64,000 bases of DNA from positions 62,001 through 126,000 of the forward strand of contig NZ_QFHO01000011.1 of assembly GCF_004920835.1 (NCBI RefSeq), read 5' to 3'. A program made the position numbers and the translations under genes. Source of the stretch: Stenotrophomonas maltophilia (GTDB lineage: Bacteria; Pseudomonadota; Gammaproteobacteria; Xanthomonadales; Xanthomonadaceae). Numbering within the stretch: the stretch's first letter is position 1; each line of letters starts with the position of its first letter. Shown piece after piece: positions 1 to 9,017 of the stretch. The notes beneath the pieces are model-generated. The model saw only the letters and a list, made by a program, of their open reading frames with translations. It was not told where the DNA came from and searched no databases.

Positions 1-243
1 CAGTTGCTCCTGGCCGCCCTGCTGCACCCAGCGGAAGACGCGTACCTGCAGCTTCACCGGCGAGGTACCGCTGTTGGTCAGCCACAGCTCGCCGGCACGC
101 TGGCGGGCTTCCAGCTGCAGGCTGGTGGGGGCGACCTGCAGGCTGGTGGCACCTGCCATGGAGGTCGCCAGCAGGCACAGGGCGAGCAACGCCACGCCGG
201 TGGCGCGCCACGGGCGGGGTCCGGCCATGCGGGCGTGCTCCAT
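1..243 (-). CDS. Pilus assembly chaperone, N-terminal part (cut by window edge)
   Basis: Only the first ~81 codons are present; the gene runs off the left edge. The translation starts MEHARMAGPRPW, continues with a hydrophobic stretch (VALLALCLLATSMAGA) typical of a Sec signal peptide, and then gives SLQVAPTSLQLEARQRAGELWLTN-like sequence, the first beta strand of periplasmic PapD/CsuC-type chaperones (a conserved N-terminal strand followed by a 'LWLTN' strand). The ATG at 243 overlaps the stop of the upstream pilin gene by one base (TGATG), so the two are translationally coupled; an in-frame ATG at 228 is an alternative start. The predicted role is to fold and cap pilin subunits in the periplasm before transfer to an outer-membrane usher, expected just outside the window. 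The family assignment rests on a short N-terminal segment and on context. Confidence 0.7.
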   Translation of the reverse strand, partial: MEHARMAGPRPWRATGVALLALCLLATSMAGATSLQVAPTSLQLEARQRAGELWLTNSGTSPVKLQVRVFRWVQQGGQEQL

Positions 244-773
244 CAATAGGTGATCGTGGCGGTGACCGTATCCAGGTAGTTACCGGTGGCCGGGTTGTTG
301 GTGCTCAGGTTGAGGATCTGGCCGTAGACGATGTAAGGCACGGCCAGGCCAGTGCCGATGCCGGCCTGCGTGTTGGTGCCGGAGGTGGAGCCCCAGACCA
401 GGGTGTGCGCGGCATCCTGGTACAGCTGGTAGCCCACGAAGTTGTTGGCGGTCACCGCGGCGTTGGTGTTCTTCATCCGGCGGGTGGTGACGTCATTGGC
501 GGTGCTGGCGTTGGCACCCGCATTCAGTGAAATCGTGTACGGGGTCAGGGCCGAGCACTGTGCGGTCACCGTACCCTGGCCCAGGGTGGGAGTAGCGGTG
601 GTCGAGGCGGCGGTGCCGAAGTCGACGTTGGTGGCGGCCGCCGCCGTGATGGTGCAGGCCTTGGTAACCACCAGGGTGACGTTGAAAGTGGTGGTGTCGG
701 CGGCCAGGGCCGGGCTGGACAGCAGGACCCCGGCCAAGGCCCAGGCAAGCGGCGAACGAAGCGGGAATCGCAT
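243..773 (-). CDS. Spore coat U (SCPU) domain pilin, Csu-type
   Basis: Encodes 176 residues. The N-terminus (MRFPLRSPLAWALAGVLLSSPALAA) is a Sec signal peptide, followed by a beta-rich, Ala/Thr/Asn-rich domain with two cysteines (KACTI and AQCSA) spaced as in spore-coat-U/CsuA-B pilins, ending with the strand DTVTATITY typical of SCPU C-termini. Such proteins are secreted subunits of archaic chaperone-usher pili involved in surface attachment. I chose ATG at 773 because a GGGAGG ribosome site lies 6 bases upstream; an in-frame TTG at 779 is possible but sits too close to it. The stop overlaps the chaperone start at 243, giving the order pilin-chaperone seen in csu operons. It appears to be the first gene of the operon, with ~240 bp of non-coding DNA separating it from map. 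Confidence 0.82.
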   Translation of the reverse strand: MRFPLRSPLAWALAGVLLSSPALAADTTTFNVTLVVTKACTITAAAATNVDFGTAASTTATPTLGQGTVTAQCSALTPYTISLNAGANASTANDVTTRRMKNTNAAVTANNFVGYQLYQDAAHTLVWGSTSGTNTQAGIGTGLAVPYIVYGQILNLSTNNPATGNYLDTVTATITY

Positions 774-977
774 GGACAACCTCCCTGACCCGAAGGTCCG
801 TTGAACAAGGCGAAGGCGGCATGTTCGGCGCCGCTTTGACGACAGTGGCCCCAGCTTAGGTGCCGTAAGTGTCTGTAATCCGTGATAAATAGGCAGGCGA
901 AAGGGCGGACTCCATCACGCTTTCACTTTCCTTGCCGGAACCGTGCATGGCCCGGATCGCCAGTTGGGTGGCGTTCG

Positions 978-1005
978 TTCAGATTGCGGCCGGATCGGCG
1001 ATAAT
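978..1005 (+). promoter_or_regulatory. Candidate promoter for map, possibly giving a leaderless mRNA
   Basis: A GATAAT -10 box (1000-1005) sits 7 bases before the map ATG at 1013, with a weak TTCAGA -35 (978-983) at 16 bp. If used, the transcript would begin at or within a base of the ATG, and no Shine-Dalgarno sequence is visible. Leaderless transcripts are known to be common in Xanthomonadaceae. Inference only. Confidence 0.4.
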
Positions 1006-1012
1006 GGGCGCC

Positions 1013-1789
1013 ATGAGCGTGAATCTGAAAACCCCGCAGGAAATCGAGATGATGCGTGTCGCCGGCCGCCTGGCCAGCGAAGTGCTCGACATCGTCACCC
1101 CCCACGTCAAGCCCGGTGTCACCACCGAGGAACTGGACCGCATCTGCCACGACCACATCGTGAACGTGCAGGGCACCATTCCGGCCAACGTCGGCTACCG
1201 CGGCTTCCCGAAGACCGTGTGCACCTCGGTCAACAACGTCATCTGCCACGGCATTCCCAGTGAAGGGAAGGTCCTGAAGGATGGCGACATCATCAATATC
1301 GACGTCACCGTCATCAAGGATGGCTGGCACGGCGACACCAGCCGCATGTTCTTCGTCGGCACCCCCTCGGTGATGGCGCGGCGTCTGGTGGAAGCCACCT
1401 ACGAAGCCATGTGGCGCGGCATCCGCGCGGTGCGTCCGGGCGCTACGCTGGGCGACATCGGCCATGCCATCCAGAGCTACGCCGAAGGCGAGCGTTTCAG
1501 CGTGGTGCGCGAGTACTGCGGCCACGGCATCGGCAAGGTCTACCACGACGAACCGCAGGTGGTGCACTACGGCCGTCCCGGCCAGGGCCTGGTGCTGCAG
1601 CCGGGCATGACCTTCACCATCGAGCCGATGATCAATGAGGGCACCCGCTACAACAAGGTGCTGCCGGATGGCTGGACCGTGGTGACCAAGGACCGCAAGC
1701 TGTCGGCGCAGTGGGAGCACATGATCGCGGTCACCGAAACCGGCGTCGACGTGCTGACCCTGTCGCCGGGCGAGTCGCAGGTCTCCTGA
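1013..1789 (+). CDS. map: Methionine aminopeptidase, type I
   Basis: A 258-residue protein that removes the initiator methionine from nascent proteins in the cytosol. The translation (MSVNLKTPQEIEMMRVAGRLA...) aligns by eye along its whole length with E. coli Map. The metal-binding set is present: D in NIDVTV and D in GDTSRMF, H in CGHGIGKVYH, E in FTIEPMI and E in QWEHMIAVT. The start at 1013 is preferred over longer in-frame starts (932, 1004) because the family begins at this point and the upstream residues are not conserved-looking. glnD starts 2 bases after its stop. In E. coli map and glnD are also neighbours, although divergent. Nothing unusual is seen in the enzyme itself. Confidence 0.97.
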   Translation: MSVNLKTPQEIEMMRVAGRLASEVLDIVTPHVKPGVTTEELDRICHDHIVNVQGTIPANVGYRGFPKTVCTSVNNVICHGIPSEGKVLKDGDIINIDVTVIKDGWHGDTSRMFFVGTPSVMARRLVEATYEAMWRGIRAVRPGATLGDIGHAIQSYAEGERFSVVREYCGHGIGKVYHDEPQVVHYGRPGQGLVLQPGMTFTIEPMINEGTRYNKVLPDGWTVVTKDRKLSAQWEHMIAVTETGVDVLTLSPGESQVS

Positions 1790-1791
1790 GC

Positions 1792-4419
1792 ATGTTGCCG
1801 GCGAGTTCGCTGCTGGACACGCCGGCCGCGTCGCTCAATGACACGGACTGGGCTGCTGCCGCGCGCCAGGCGCTGCAGCAGGCCGACGCGCGCCTGTACC
1901 GCCGATTCGACCAGGGCGACAACATCGAGCGACTGCTGGCGCTGCGCGCGCGCGCTGCCGACCACCTGATCCGCCTTGCCTGGCAGCGATGCCTGCCCAC
2001 CGACAGCGGCCTGTCGCTGTTCGCGGTGGGCGGCTACGGGCGTGGGGAACTGTTCCCGTGTTCGGACATCGACCTGCTGGTGTTCGGAGAGCCGGCGGCG
2101 CAGTTGGCCCACGAGGCCGCGCTGGCGCGCCTGTTCGCGCTGTTGTGGGATTGCGGGCTGGCGGTCAGCCACGCCGTGCGCTCGGCCGCGCAGTGCCGTG
2201 AGGCCGCTGCCGACCAGACGGTGATGACCGCACTGATCGAGGCGCGACCGATCCTCGCCGAGGATGCGACCCGTCGCGCGTTGCGCGAGGCCATCGACGA
2301 CCGTGAGCTGTGGCCGGCGCGTGCGTTCTTCCTGGCCAAGCTGGAAGAACTGCGCAACCGCCACCAGCGTTTTGGCGACACCGCCGATAATTTGGAACCC
2401 GACCTGAAAGATGGTCCCGGCGGACTGCGCGACCTCAACACGCTGGGATGGATGGCGCTGCGTGCGTTCGGCGTGCGTGACCTGGAGGCGCTGGTCGGGC
2501 TCGGCCATCTGGGCGCCGACGAAGCGGCAGCACTGAAGCGCGAGCGCGCGGTGCTGGCACGCCTGCGCTTTGGCCTGCACCTGGTGGCACGTCGCCCGGA
2601 AGAGCGCCTGCGCTTCGATTACCAGAAGACCCTGGCCGCGCGCCTGGGCTTCGAAGACGACGCCGAGAACCTCGGTGTCGAGAAGATGATGCAGGGCTTC
2701 TACCGCGCCGCACTGGTGGTGCGCCGGATCAGCGACCGCCTGCTGCAGCGCTTCGAGGAGCAGTTCGATGGCGAGGCACAGCCGGAACCGCTGACCGTTG
2801 GTTTTTCCCTGCGTCGTGGCTATCTGGCCGCCAACGAGGCCGAATGGCCGCGTGGCGACATCGGCCAGGTATTCGCGCTGTTCGCCGGCTGGGCCAACAA
2901 CCCGCAGGTGCGGGGCCTGCATTCATTGACCGCACGCGCGTTGGCCGAATCGTTGCCGCAGCTGCCGGCCTACGACCAGGCCGATACCGATGCACGCGAA
3001 CATTTCCTGGCGCTGCTGCGCGGCCAGCGCCCGGTCGATACGCTCTCGCGCATGGCGCGGCTGGGCGTGCTCGGGCAGTGGATTCCCGCCTTCGCCCAGG
3101 TCAGCGGGCGCATGCAGTTCGACCTGTTCCATGTCTATACCGTCGATCAGCACACGCTGATGGTCCTGCGCAACATCGGCCTGTTCGCCAGCACCCGTGC
3201 CGACGAGCGCTTCTCGATCGCGCATGAAGTGTGGCCGCGCCTGCGCAAGCCGGAGCTGCTGTTGCTGGCCGGCCTGTTCCATGACATCGCCAAGGGCCGT
3301 GGCGGTGATCACTCGGAACTGGGAGCGGTCGATGCGCGTGCGTTCTGCCAGGCGCACGGGCTGAGTGCTTCCGATACCGAGCTGGTCGCGTGGCTGGTCG
3401 AACAGCACCTGCGCATGTCGATGACGGCACAGAAGCAGGACATCGCCGATCCGGTGGTGATCCATCGCTTTGCGACCCTGGTCGGCAGCCGCGACCGTCT
3501 GGACTATCTGTACCTGCTGACCTGCGCCGACATCGCCGGCACCAGCCCGAAGCTGTGGAACGCATGGAAGGACCGGTTGCTGGCCGACCTCTACTTCGCC
3601 ACACGGCGTGCGCTGCGCGAGGGCCTGGAGCATCCGGTACCGGCCGCCGAGCGCGTGGCCGAAGCACGTGACAGCGTGCGTGCACTGGTGCGCGAGCAGG
3701 GTTACGACGACGCCACCATCGATCGCCAGTTCGCGGTGATGCCCGACGAAGGCTTCATCCGCCTGCGCCCGGAGCAGCTGGCCTGGCAGGCCGCTGCCCT
3801 GGTGCCGGTGAAGCAGGGGCAGGCGCTGGTGAAGGTGCGCCGGATCAGCGTCGACGATCCCGCACTGGAAGTGTTCGTGCACTCGCCTGACCGCGACGGC
3901 CTGTTCGCCGCGATCGTCATGACGCTGGACCGCAAGGGCTACGGCATCCATCGCGCACGCGTGCTGGATGGCCCGGCCGATACCATTTTCGATACGTTTG
4001 AAGTGAGCCCGGCCGATACCTTTGCCGATGGCAGCAGCGCCAACCTGGAGGCCGCCCTGCGTGAAGCGCTCAGCGGCGACCTGACCCGCTTGCGGCCGTC
4101 ACGCCGCGTGGTGCCACGGCAGCTGCGCCACTTCCGTTTTGCGCCGCGCATCGAGTTCCGCGATGAGCCCGGCGCGACCCGTTTTGCCCTGGTCGCCCCC
4201 GACCGTCCCGGCCTGCTGGCCGATGTGGCGTTCGTGCTGCGCAACCAGGGCCTGCGCGTGCAGGACGCGCGCATTGCCACCTTTGGCGAACGCGCCGAAG
4301 ATACCTTCGTGATCAGTGACGAACACGACCTCCCCCTGACTGAACCCGCCCGGCAGCAGCTGCATGACGCAATGCTGGCCTGCCTGGACCCTGATCGAAA
4401 CGCCGGAGACCCCGCCTGA
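1792..4419 (+). CDS. glnD: Bifunctional [PII] uridylyltransferase / uridylyl-removing enzyme
   Basis: Encodes 875 residues. GlnD senses glutamine and adds or removes UMP on PII proteins, thereby controlling glutamine synthetase and Ntr signalling. Domain order visible: nucleotidyltransferase at residues ~75-175 with the [10 protein letters not shown]...SDIDLLVF motif (two catalytic Asp), a central helical region with [11 protein letters not shown], an HD hydrolase domain ([21 protein letters not shown], residues ~490-515) for UMP removal, and two C-terminal ACT domains ([16 protein letters not shown] and [16 protein letters not shown]) that bind glutamine. The ATG at 1792 follows the map stop by two bases; an in-frame upstream ATG lies inside map and is unlikely. 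Its TGA overlaps the dapD ATG (TGATG), suggesting coupled translation. Confidence 0.97.
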   Translation: MLPASSLLDTPAASLNDTDWAAAARQALQQADARLYRRFDQGDNIERLLALRARAADHLIRLAWQRCLPTDSGLSLFAVGGYGRGELFPCSDIDLLVFGEPAAQLAHEAALARLFALLWDCGLAVSHAVRSAAQCREAAADQTVMTALIEARPILAEDATRRALREAIDDRELWPARAFFLAKLEELRNRHQRFGDTADNLEPDLKDGPGGLRDLNTLGWMALRAFGVRDLEALVGLGHLGADEAAALKRERAVLARLRFGLHLVARRPEERLRFDYQKTLAARLGFEDDAENLGVEKMMQGFYRAALVVRRISDRLLQRFEEQFDGEAQPEPLTVGFSLRRGYLAANEAEWPRGDIGQVFALFAGWANNPQVRGLHSLTARALAESLPQLPAYDQADTDAREHFLALLRGQRPVDTLSRMARLGVLGQWIPAFAQVSGRMQFDLFHVYTVDQHTLMVLRNIGLFASTRADERFSIAHEVWPRLRKPELLLLAGLFHDIAKGRGGDHSELGAVDARAFCQAHGLSASDTELVAWLVEQHLRMSMTAQKQDIADPVVIHRFATLVGSRDRLDYLYLLTCADIAGTSPKLWNAWKDRLLADLYFATRRALREGLEHPVPAAERVAEARDSVRALVREQGYDDATIDRQFAVMPDEGFIRLRPEQLAWQAAALVPVKQGQALVKVRRISVDDPALEVFVHSPDRDGLFAAIVMTLDRKGYGIHRARVLDGPADTIFDTFEVSPADTFADGSSANLEAALREALSGDLTRLRPSRRVVPRQLRHFRFAPRIEFRDEPGATRFALVAPDRPGLLADVAFVLRNQGLRVQDARIATFGERAEDTFVISDEHDLPLTEPARQQLHDAMLACLDPDRNAGDPA

Positions 4420-5483
4420 TGGCCACCAAGCCCGCCAAGAAGACCGCCGCGACCACCAAGAGCGCAGCGGCCCGGAAAACTGCTGCCGCCACGCCGGCCG
4501 CGAAGAAGGCCGCTGCGCCGAAGAAGGCCGCTGCAGTGAAGGCCCCGGTGAAAAAGGCCGCAGCAGCGAAGAAGGCTCCGGCCAAGAGCGCTGAAACCAC
4601 GCGCGCCGAGACCATCGCCCGCAAGTCGTTGCGCAAGCCGGCCGCGCCGGGCGTGGAAGAGCTGAAGTTCGGCATCGAGAGCGCGTTCGAGCGGCGCGCC
4701 ACGCTGACCCTGCACGAACTGGAAGGTTCGACCAAGCCGCTGGTCAACCGCGTGATCGATGGCCTGGAGAGCGGCGAATTCCGCGTTGCCGAGCCGGACG
4801 GCCACGGTGGCTGGAAGGTCAACGAGTGGCTGAAGAAGGCCGTGCTGCTGTACTTCCGTGTCAACGACATGGCGGTGGTTGACGCCCGTCCGGCACCGTT
4901 CTGGGACAAGGTCGAATCGCGCTTCGCCGGCTACGACGAAGCCAAATTCCGCCGTGGCGGCGTGCGCGTGGTGCCGGGCGCGATCGCCCGTCGCGGCACG
5001 TACTTCGGCAAGGACGTGGTGCTGATGCCGAGCTTCACCAACATCGGCGCCTACGTCGGCGAAGGCACCATGGTCGACACCTGGGCCACCGTCGGTTCGT
5101 GCGCGCAGATCGGCCAGCATTGCCACCTGTCCGGCGGCGCCGGTATCGGCGGTGTGCTGGAACCGCTGCAGGCCAGCCCGACCATCATCGAGGACCACTG
5201 CTTCATCGGTGCGCGTTCGGAAGTGGTGGAAGGCGTGGTGGTCGGCCACCACAGCGTGATCGGCATGGGCGTGTTCCTCAGCCAGAGCACCCGCATCTAC
5301 AACCGTGCCACCGGCGAGATCAGCTATGGCTACATCCCGCCGTACAGCGTGGTGGTGTCCGGCTCGCTGCCGAGCAAGGACGGTACCCATTCGCTGTACT
5401 GCGCGGTGATCGTCAAGCAGGTCGATGCCAAGACCCGCAGCAAGACCAGCGTCAACGACCTGCTGCGCGGCCTGGCCGACTGA
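4419..5483 (+). CDS. dapD: Tetrahydrodipicolinate N-succinyltransferase with Lys/Ala-rich N-terminal extension
   Basis: Encodes 354 residues. From about residue 80 onward it follows E. coli DapD (274 aa) closely: [64 protein letters not shown] and [14 protein letters not shown], including the left-handed beta-helix hexapeptides. It catalyses succinyl-CoA-dependent acylation of tetrahydrodipicolinate in lysine/diaminopimelate synthesis. Residues 1-~62 are an extra tail made of AAKK/PAKK/APKKAA repeats, like histone H1 or AlgP tails, and likely disordered and strongly basic. The start is fixed by overlap with the glnD stop; within the frame there is no later ATG before the core that has a good ribosome site, so the tail is probably translated. 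dapE lies ~1.3 kb downstream in the same run of genes. Confidence 0.95.
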   Translation: MATKPAKKTAATTKSAAARKTAAATPAAKKAAAPKKAAAVKAPVKKAAAAKKAPAKSAETTRAETIARKSLRKPAAPGVEELKFGIESAFERRATLTLHELEGSTKPLVNRVIDGLESGEFRVAEPDGHGGWKVNEWLKKAVLLYFRVNDMAVVDARPAPFWDKVESRFAGYDEAKFRRGGVRVVPGAIARRGTYFGKDVVLMPSFTNIGAYVGEGTMVDTWATVGSCAQIGQHCHLSGGAGIGGVLEPLQASPTIIEDHCFIGARSEVVEGVVVGHHSVIGMGVFLSQSTRIYNRATGEISYGYIPPYSVVVSGSLPSKDGTHSLYCAVIVKQVDAKTRSKTSVNDLLRGLAD

Positions 5484-5485
5484 CG

Positions 5486-6352
5486 GTGACTGCGCCGGAG
5501 GATCTGGCGCAGTCCGCGATCTACCGGCATCCGTCCGACACCCTGTTCGGGCGGATGCTGCCGCGCCTGCTGCACGCCCTGCGCTGGACCCGTCTGCGCC
5601 GCGGGCTGTCGCGGCGCTGGCCGATGCCGGCCCTGGTCAGCGATGTGCGCGACGTGGTGTACGTGAGCTGGTGGGTCGACGTGCGCCACGCACCAACGCC
5701 ACCGCCGGGCCATCATTACGTGGTCCATGCCGGACATACGCCTTACACCATCCTCAGCTACCGGCATGGGCACTTCGGGCCGGCGCTGGCTGGGCCGCTG
5801 CGTTCTCTGCTGCCGTCTCCCAGGCAGAGCAACTGGCGCTGGTACCTGCGCCGCGACGACGATCCGGACGGAACGCCGGTGGTGCTGTTCGATCGCAACG
5901 TGATGGACCAGCTGGCCTTCGTGGCCGGCGCCCGCGCCTTCAGCGATGCCATGCAGCCGCATCTGCCGGCACGCTTCGCGCATGTGCTGGACGCCGAAGG
6001 CGGCGGCTGTACGGGGATCGAGGGTGGGGAGGGCAGTGCACCGGACCTGCGCCTGCAGTGGCGGGCCGCAGGCGCCTGGGAGGATGCAGCATGGTCGGCC
6101 GCTTTCGGTGGTCACCACGCCGTGCTGAGCTTCCTGACCTGCCAGGACGAGGCCATCGCCCGTACCTGTGACCACCGCTGGGCCAGCACGCGCATTGCGT
6201 TGCCGGTGGACGTCGACAGCCTGCTGCCGCTGCGCCTGCTCGGCGAGTTGCATTGCCCTCGTCTGCAGGCGATGGACGTGGCGTTGCATGGGGGACTGGC
6301 CTTCCGGCTGCCCCGGGTGCCGTTCCGGGTCGTGTCCGAGCGCCTGTTGTGA
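5486..6352 (+). CDS. Hypothetical protein of unknown family
   Basis: A 288-residue frame starting with GTG two bases after the dapD stop; an ATG at 5555 would give a protein shorter by 23 residues. I do not recognise the family. The sequence is rich in Trp, His and Arg (VVYVSWWVDVRHA, HHYVVHAGHTPYTILSYRHGHFGP, SNWRWYLRRDDDPDG) with no signal peptide or membrane helix, so it is likely a soluble cytosolic protein. The middle part looks like a compact beta-rich fold, and the C-terminal part (LPVDVDSLLPLRLLGELHCPRLQAMDVALHGG) reads like genuine coding sequence in codon bias. Tight packing between dapD and the Spx-like gene implies co-transcription with the lysine genes but gives no functional clue. 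Confidence 0.72.
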   Translation: MTAPEDLAQSAIYRHPSDTLFGRMLPRLLHALRWTRLRRGLSRRWPMPALVSDVRDVVYVSWWVDVRHAPTPPPGHHYVVHAGHTPYTILSYRHGHFGPALAGPLRSLLPSPRQSNWRWYLRRDDDPDGTPVVLFDRNVMDQLAFVAGARAFSDAMQPHLPARFAHVLDAEGGGCTGIEGGEGSAPDLRLQWRAAGAWEDAAWSAAFGGHHAVLSFLTCQDEAIARTCDHRWASTRIALPVDVDSLLPLRLLGELHCPRLQAMDVALHGGLAFRLPRVPFRVVSERLL

Positions 6353-6383
6353 GATTCTGGCCCTCTGTTTTCCAGCATCACAG

Positions 6384-6755
6384 ATGGCCATGAGCACCAC
6401 TGTCTACGGTTTGAAGAACTGCGATACCTGCAAGAAGGCGACCAAGTGGCTGGACCGCTTCGGCGTGCCGTACACCTTCGTCGACTACCGCGACAACACG
6501 CCCAGCCCGGAAACGCTGCTGGCGTGGGCGGCGCAGCTGGGCGGCCTGGGCGCGATGGTCAACAAGTCGTCCACCACCTGGCGGCAGTTGCCGGACAACC
6601 GCAAGTCCGCCGATTCCGAGGCCGAGTGGAAGCTGTTGCTGCGCGAGTACCCGCAGCTGATCAAGCGCCCGGTGGTGGTCACCACCGATGGCAAGGTCAC
6701 CCAGGGGTTCAGTGACAACGGCTTCAAGGCGCGCTTCAGCGTGGGCGACGCATGA
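6384..6755 (+). CDS. ArsC/Spx-family reductase-like protein (YffB type)
   Basis: A 123-residue protein with the thioredoxin-fold ArsC-family pattern: a [18 protein letters not shown] start holding a CxxC motif (residues ~13-16), [15 protein letters not shown]...[11 protein letters not shown], and a C-terminal [13 protein letters not shown] segment with the conserved RP. This matches E. coli YffB, whose exact substrate is unclear (a glutathione-dependent reductase has been suggested). The ATG at 6384 was used; an ATG at 6390 is nearly equivalent. Its stop overlaps the dapE start (ATGA). The yffB-dapE pairing is also seen in E. coli, which supports the identification and the operon. Confidence 0.9.
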   Translation: MAMSTTVYGLKNCDTCKKATKWLDRFGVPYTFVDYRDNTPSPETLLAWAAQLGGLGAMVNKSSTTWRQLPDNRKSADSEAEWKLLLREYPQLIKRPVVVTTDGKVTQGFSDNGFKARFSVGDA

Positions 6756-7879
6756 GCGCGGTGCTCGACCTGACCTGCGAGCTGATCTCGCGGCCTTCGG
6801 TGACGCCGGACGATGCCGGCTGCCAGGCATTGCTGGCGGCGCGGCTGAAGCAGGCCGGGTTCCATTGCGACCACCTGCGCCTGGGCGAGGTCGACAACCT
6901 GTGGGCGACCCACGGCCAGGGTGCGCCGGTACTGGTGCTGCTGGGCCACACCGACGTGGTACCGCCTGGCCCGCGTGAGGCCTGGGCCAGCGATCCGTTC
7001 ACGCCGCAGATCCGTGATGGTGTGCTGTACGGCCGTGGCACCGCCGACATGAAGGGCAGCGTGGCTGCATTCGTGGTCGCCGCCGAGCAGTTCGTCGCCG
7101 CACATCCCGATCATCCCGGCACGCTGGCAGTACTGCTGACCAGTGACGAGGAGGGCGATGCGATCGACGGCGTGCGCCACGTGGCGCGGCTGTTCGCCGA
7201 ACGCGGCCAGCGCATCGACTGGTGCATTACCGGAGAGCCATCGTCTACTTCGACGCTGGGTGACCTGCTGCGCGTAGGCCGTCGTGGCAGCCTGTCTGCC
7301 AAGCTGCGCGTGCAGGGCGTGCAGGGGCATGTGGCGTACCCGGAAAAAGCGCGCAATCCGATCCATCAGGCGGCACCGGCACTGTCCGAACTGAGCGCAC
7401 GGCGCTGGGACGACGGTTATGAGAGCTTCCCGCCGACCAGCCTGCAGATATCCAACATCCACGCGGGTACCGGTGCCAACAACGTGATTCCCGGCGAGCT
7501 GGAGGTGGATTTCAACATCCGCTACAACCCGCACTGGGATGCGCCGAAGCTGGAGGCAGAGATCATTGCACTGCTTGACCGGCATGGCCTGCAGTACACG
7601 CTCAAGTGGCATCGCAGCGGTGAGCCGTTCTACACCCCGGAAGGCACGCTGCGTGCGACTGCGCGCGCGGTACTGGCCGAGCACATCGGCCGTGCCCCGG
7701 AAGAAAGCACCGGCGGCGGCACCTCGGATGCACGTTTCATCGCGCCGCTGGGCGCGCAGTGCATCGAAGTAGGACCGGTCAACGCCAGCATCCACCAGGT
7801 GGACGAGAACGTGCGCGTTGACGATCTGGAAGCACTGCCGGGGTTGTACCAGCGGCTGGTGGAACGGTTGCTGGTGTGA
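6752..7879 (+). CDS. dapE: Succinyl-diaminopimelate desuccinylase
   Basis: Encodes 375 residues of the M20 zinc peptidase family. It removes succinate from N-succinyl-L,L-diaminopimelate to give L,L-DAP for peptidoglycan and lysine. Visible motifs are [13 protein letters not shown] (first metal His/Asp), [11 protein letters not shown] (bridging Asp), [11 protein letters not shown] (catalytic Glu pair), [10 protein letters not shown] and the C-terminal [14 protein letters not shown] (last metal His). Length matches the E. coli enzyme (375 aa). The start overlaps the preceding stop by ATGA. A palindromic repeat region follows instead of an obvious intrinsic terminator. Confidence 0.97.
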   Translation: MSAVLDLTCELISRPSVTPDDAGCQALLAARLKQAGFHCDHLRLGEVDNLWATHGQGAPVLVLLGHTDVVPPGPREAWASDPFTPQIRDGVLYGRGTADMKGSVAAFVVAAEQFVAAHPDHPGTLAVLLTSDEEGDAIDGVRHVARLFAERGQRIDWCITGEPSSTSTLGDLLRVGRRGSLSAKLRVQGVQGHVAYPEKARNPIHQAAPALSELSARRWDDGYESFPPTSLQISNIHAGTGANNVIPGELEVDFNIRYNPHWDAPKLEAEIIALLDRHGLQYTLKWHRSGEPFYTPEGTLRATARAVLAEHIGRAPEESTGGGTSDARFIAPLGAQCIEVGPVNASIHQVDENVRVDDLEALPGLYQRLVERLLV

Positions 7880-7916
7880 GCCCTGTGGTGGGGATACCCC
7901 GATCCTGCCGAGGTGG

Positions 7917-7937
7917 GTGCCGACCGTTGGTCGGCAC
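7917..7937. repeat. Short palindromic repeat, SMAG-like
   Basis: GTGCCGACC and GGTCGGCAC arms of nine bases around a GTT loop, just after dapE. The same core recurs near 28067 and belongs to the GTAG/REP-like repeats typical of Stenotrophomonas. Confidence 0.7.
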
Positions 7938-7961
7938 GCCTCCCGCCGGGGCCGCTTCCCA

Positions 7962-8025
7962 GTAGGGCCGAGCCATGCTCGGCTGTTTATTCCACCAGAA
8001 GCGGCCGAGCATGGCTCGGCTCTAC
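7962..8025. repeat. Inverted pair of SMAG (GTAG) palindromes
   Basis: Two copies of a GTAG-headed palindrome (stem GCCGAGC/GCTCGGC around CAT) face each other, one at 7962-7985 and the inverted one at ~8002-8025. They lie between the convergent ends of dapE and the lipoprotein gene. The TAG of the right-hand GTAG is the stop codon of the lipoprotein gene (8022-8024). Confidence 0.85.
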
Positions 8026-8900
8026 TCTGAAAAAATGAAGAACGGCGGCTCGATCGCTTTCTTCCAGTAGCTGGGCGCGGCCATGTAGAAGCGCTGCGCC
8101 TCGGCGCGCGCGAACCAGCGCGCGGCAGCATCGGTGTCCTTCTCCACGCCCGGCGCACTGCGGCCCAGCAGCAGCCCGGCGAAGTACTGGCCGAACACAT
8201 TGCCCCGCTCACCTGCGCGCTGGTACAGCTGCAGTGCACGCGCTGGATCGCGTGGCAGGCCGACGCCTTTTTCCAGCAGTGCGCCCAGATCGACCTGTGC
8301 GTCGGCGTCACCTGCAGCGGCACGGCGTTGGATCCTCGCCACCAGCGGATGCACGGTATCGCCTGTGGCCGCTACTGCGCCGGGCAGTCCCGATGACGAC
8401 GACGCATAGCGCTGGTAGACCATCGCGCGAAGGTCCCAGCGCAGCGCTCGCTGGGCATCGCCGCGCTCGCGATAGGCCTTGGCCAGGTCAAAGAACGCAT
8501 ACGGATTGCCGTGGTTGGCGGCGGCCATAGACCAGCGTTCGCCACGTCGCCAGGACGCGCGCAGCACCGGTGCCGGGTTGATGTGGGGGCTGTCGGCATG
8601 CTGCAGCGTGCCGGAGATCCAGATCCGGCCCAGTGCTTCTTCCGCCTTGGTGTTGTGGAAGGTCCAGGGTGTGATCGCTGCGGCACGCTCGTAGTAGGTG
8701 ACGGCGCGCAGATCGTTGAAGCGCTCGAAGGTCCGCGCGGTTTCCCAGGCGCCGTCGAAGCTGCCGTCGGTTCCGCGTTGCTCCAGTACCTGTTGCTGGT
8801 CCAGCTGCAGTGTGGAAGGTGGGGGTAGGCTCTGGCAGGCGGCCAGGCCCAGGCAGAGCAGGGCGGCCAGCGCCCCGGTGCGTCCATTGCGGTGTTGCAT
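8022..8900 (-). CDS. Lipoprotein with Sel1/TPR-like repeats
   Basis: A 292-residue protein with a lipoprotein signal (ALAALLCLGLAACQS; lipobox LAAC, Cys at ~22), so it should be membrane-anchored in the envelope. The body is alpha-helical with Sel1-like motifs: AMAANHGNP-type helices, FDLAKAYRERGDAQRALRWDL, AAAGDADAQVDLGALLEKGVGLPRDPARALQLYQRAGERGN and a following GLLLGRSAPGVEKDTDAAARWFARA. Such repeats mediate protein-protein contacts; no enzymatic motif is visible. The start lies ~115 bp from the asn leader on the opposite strand, so the two share a divergent promoter region. The reading frame is closed by a stop codon that belongs to a SMAG repeat. Confidence 0.85.
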   Translation of the reverse strand: MQHRNGRTGALAALLCLGLAACQSLPPPSTLQLDQQQVLEQRGTDGSFDGAWETARTFERFNDLRAVTYYERAAAITPWTFHNTKAEEALGRIWISGTLQHADSPHINPAPVLRASWRRGERWSMAAANHGNPYAFFDLAKAYRERGDAQRALRWDLRAMVYQRYASSSSGLPGAVAATGDTVHPLVARIQRRAAAGDADAQVDLGALLEKGVGLPRDPARALQLYQRAGERGNVFGQYFAGLLLGRSAPGVEKDTDAAARWFARAEAQRFYMAAPSYWKKAIEPPFFIFSE

Positions 8901-8981
8901 TCCTGTTACACGGTTCAGGGTGGGCCATTATGCGCTGGCTGGCGCGGTGGCGGTCCTTCCGCGTGGTTGCCGACGCAACTG

Positions 8982-9010
8982 TTGCGCGGCGCCGAAAACC
9001 GGGGTAGGGT
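8982..9010 (+). promoter_or_regulatory. Candidate promoter of the asnB leader
   Basis: TTGCGC (8982-8987) and TAGGGT (9005-9010) are 17 bp apart. A transcript would start around 9017-9018, at the ATG of the leader peptide, which would make the leader leaderless. Pattern match only. Confidence 0.35.
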
Positions 9011-9017
9011 CGATGCC

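Noticed and set aside
932..1012. N-terminal extension of Map
   Set aside because: The 27 extra residues are not part of the enzyme family, and a promoter-like box lies in this stretch.
7962..8025. CRISPR-like repeat arrays
   Set aside because: The SMAG and GGGGTC elements occur singly, in pairs or small clusters in both orientations without uniform spacers, and no cas genes are present.
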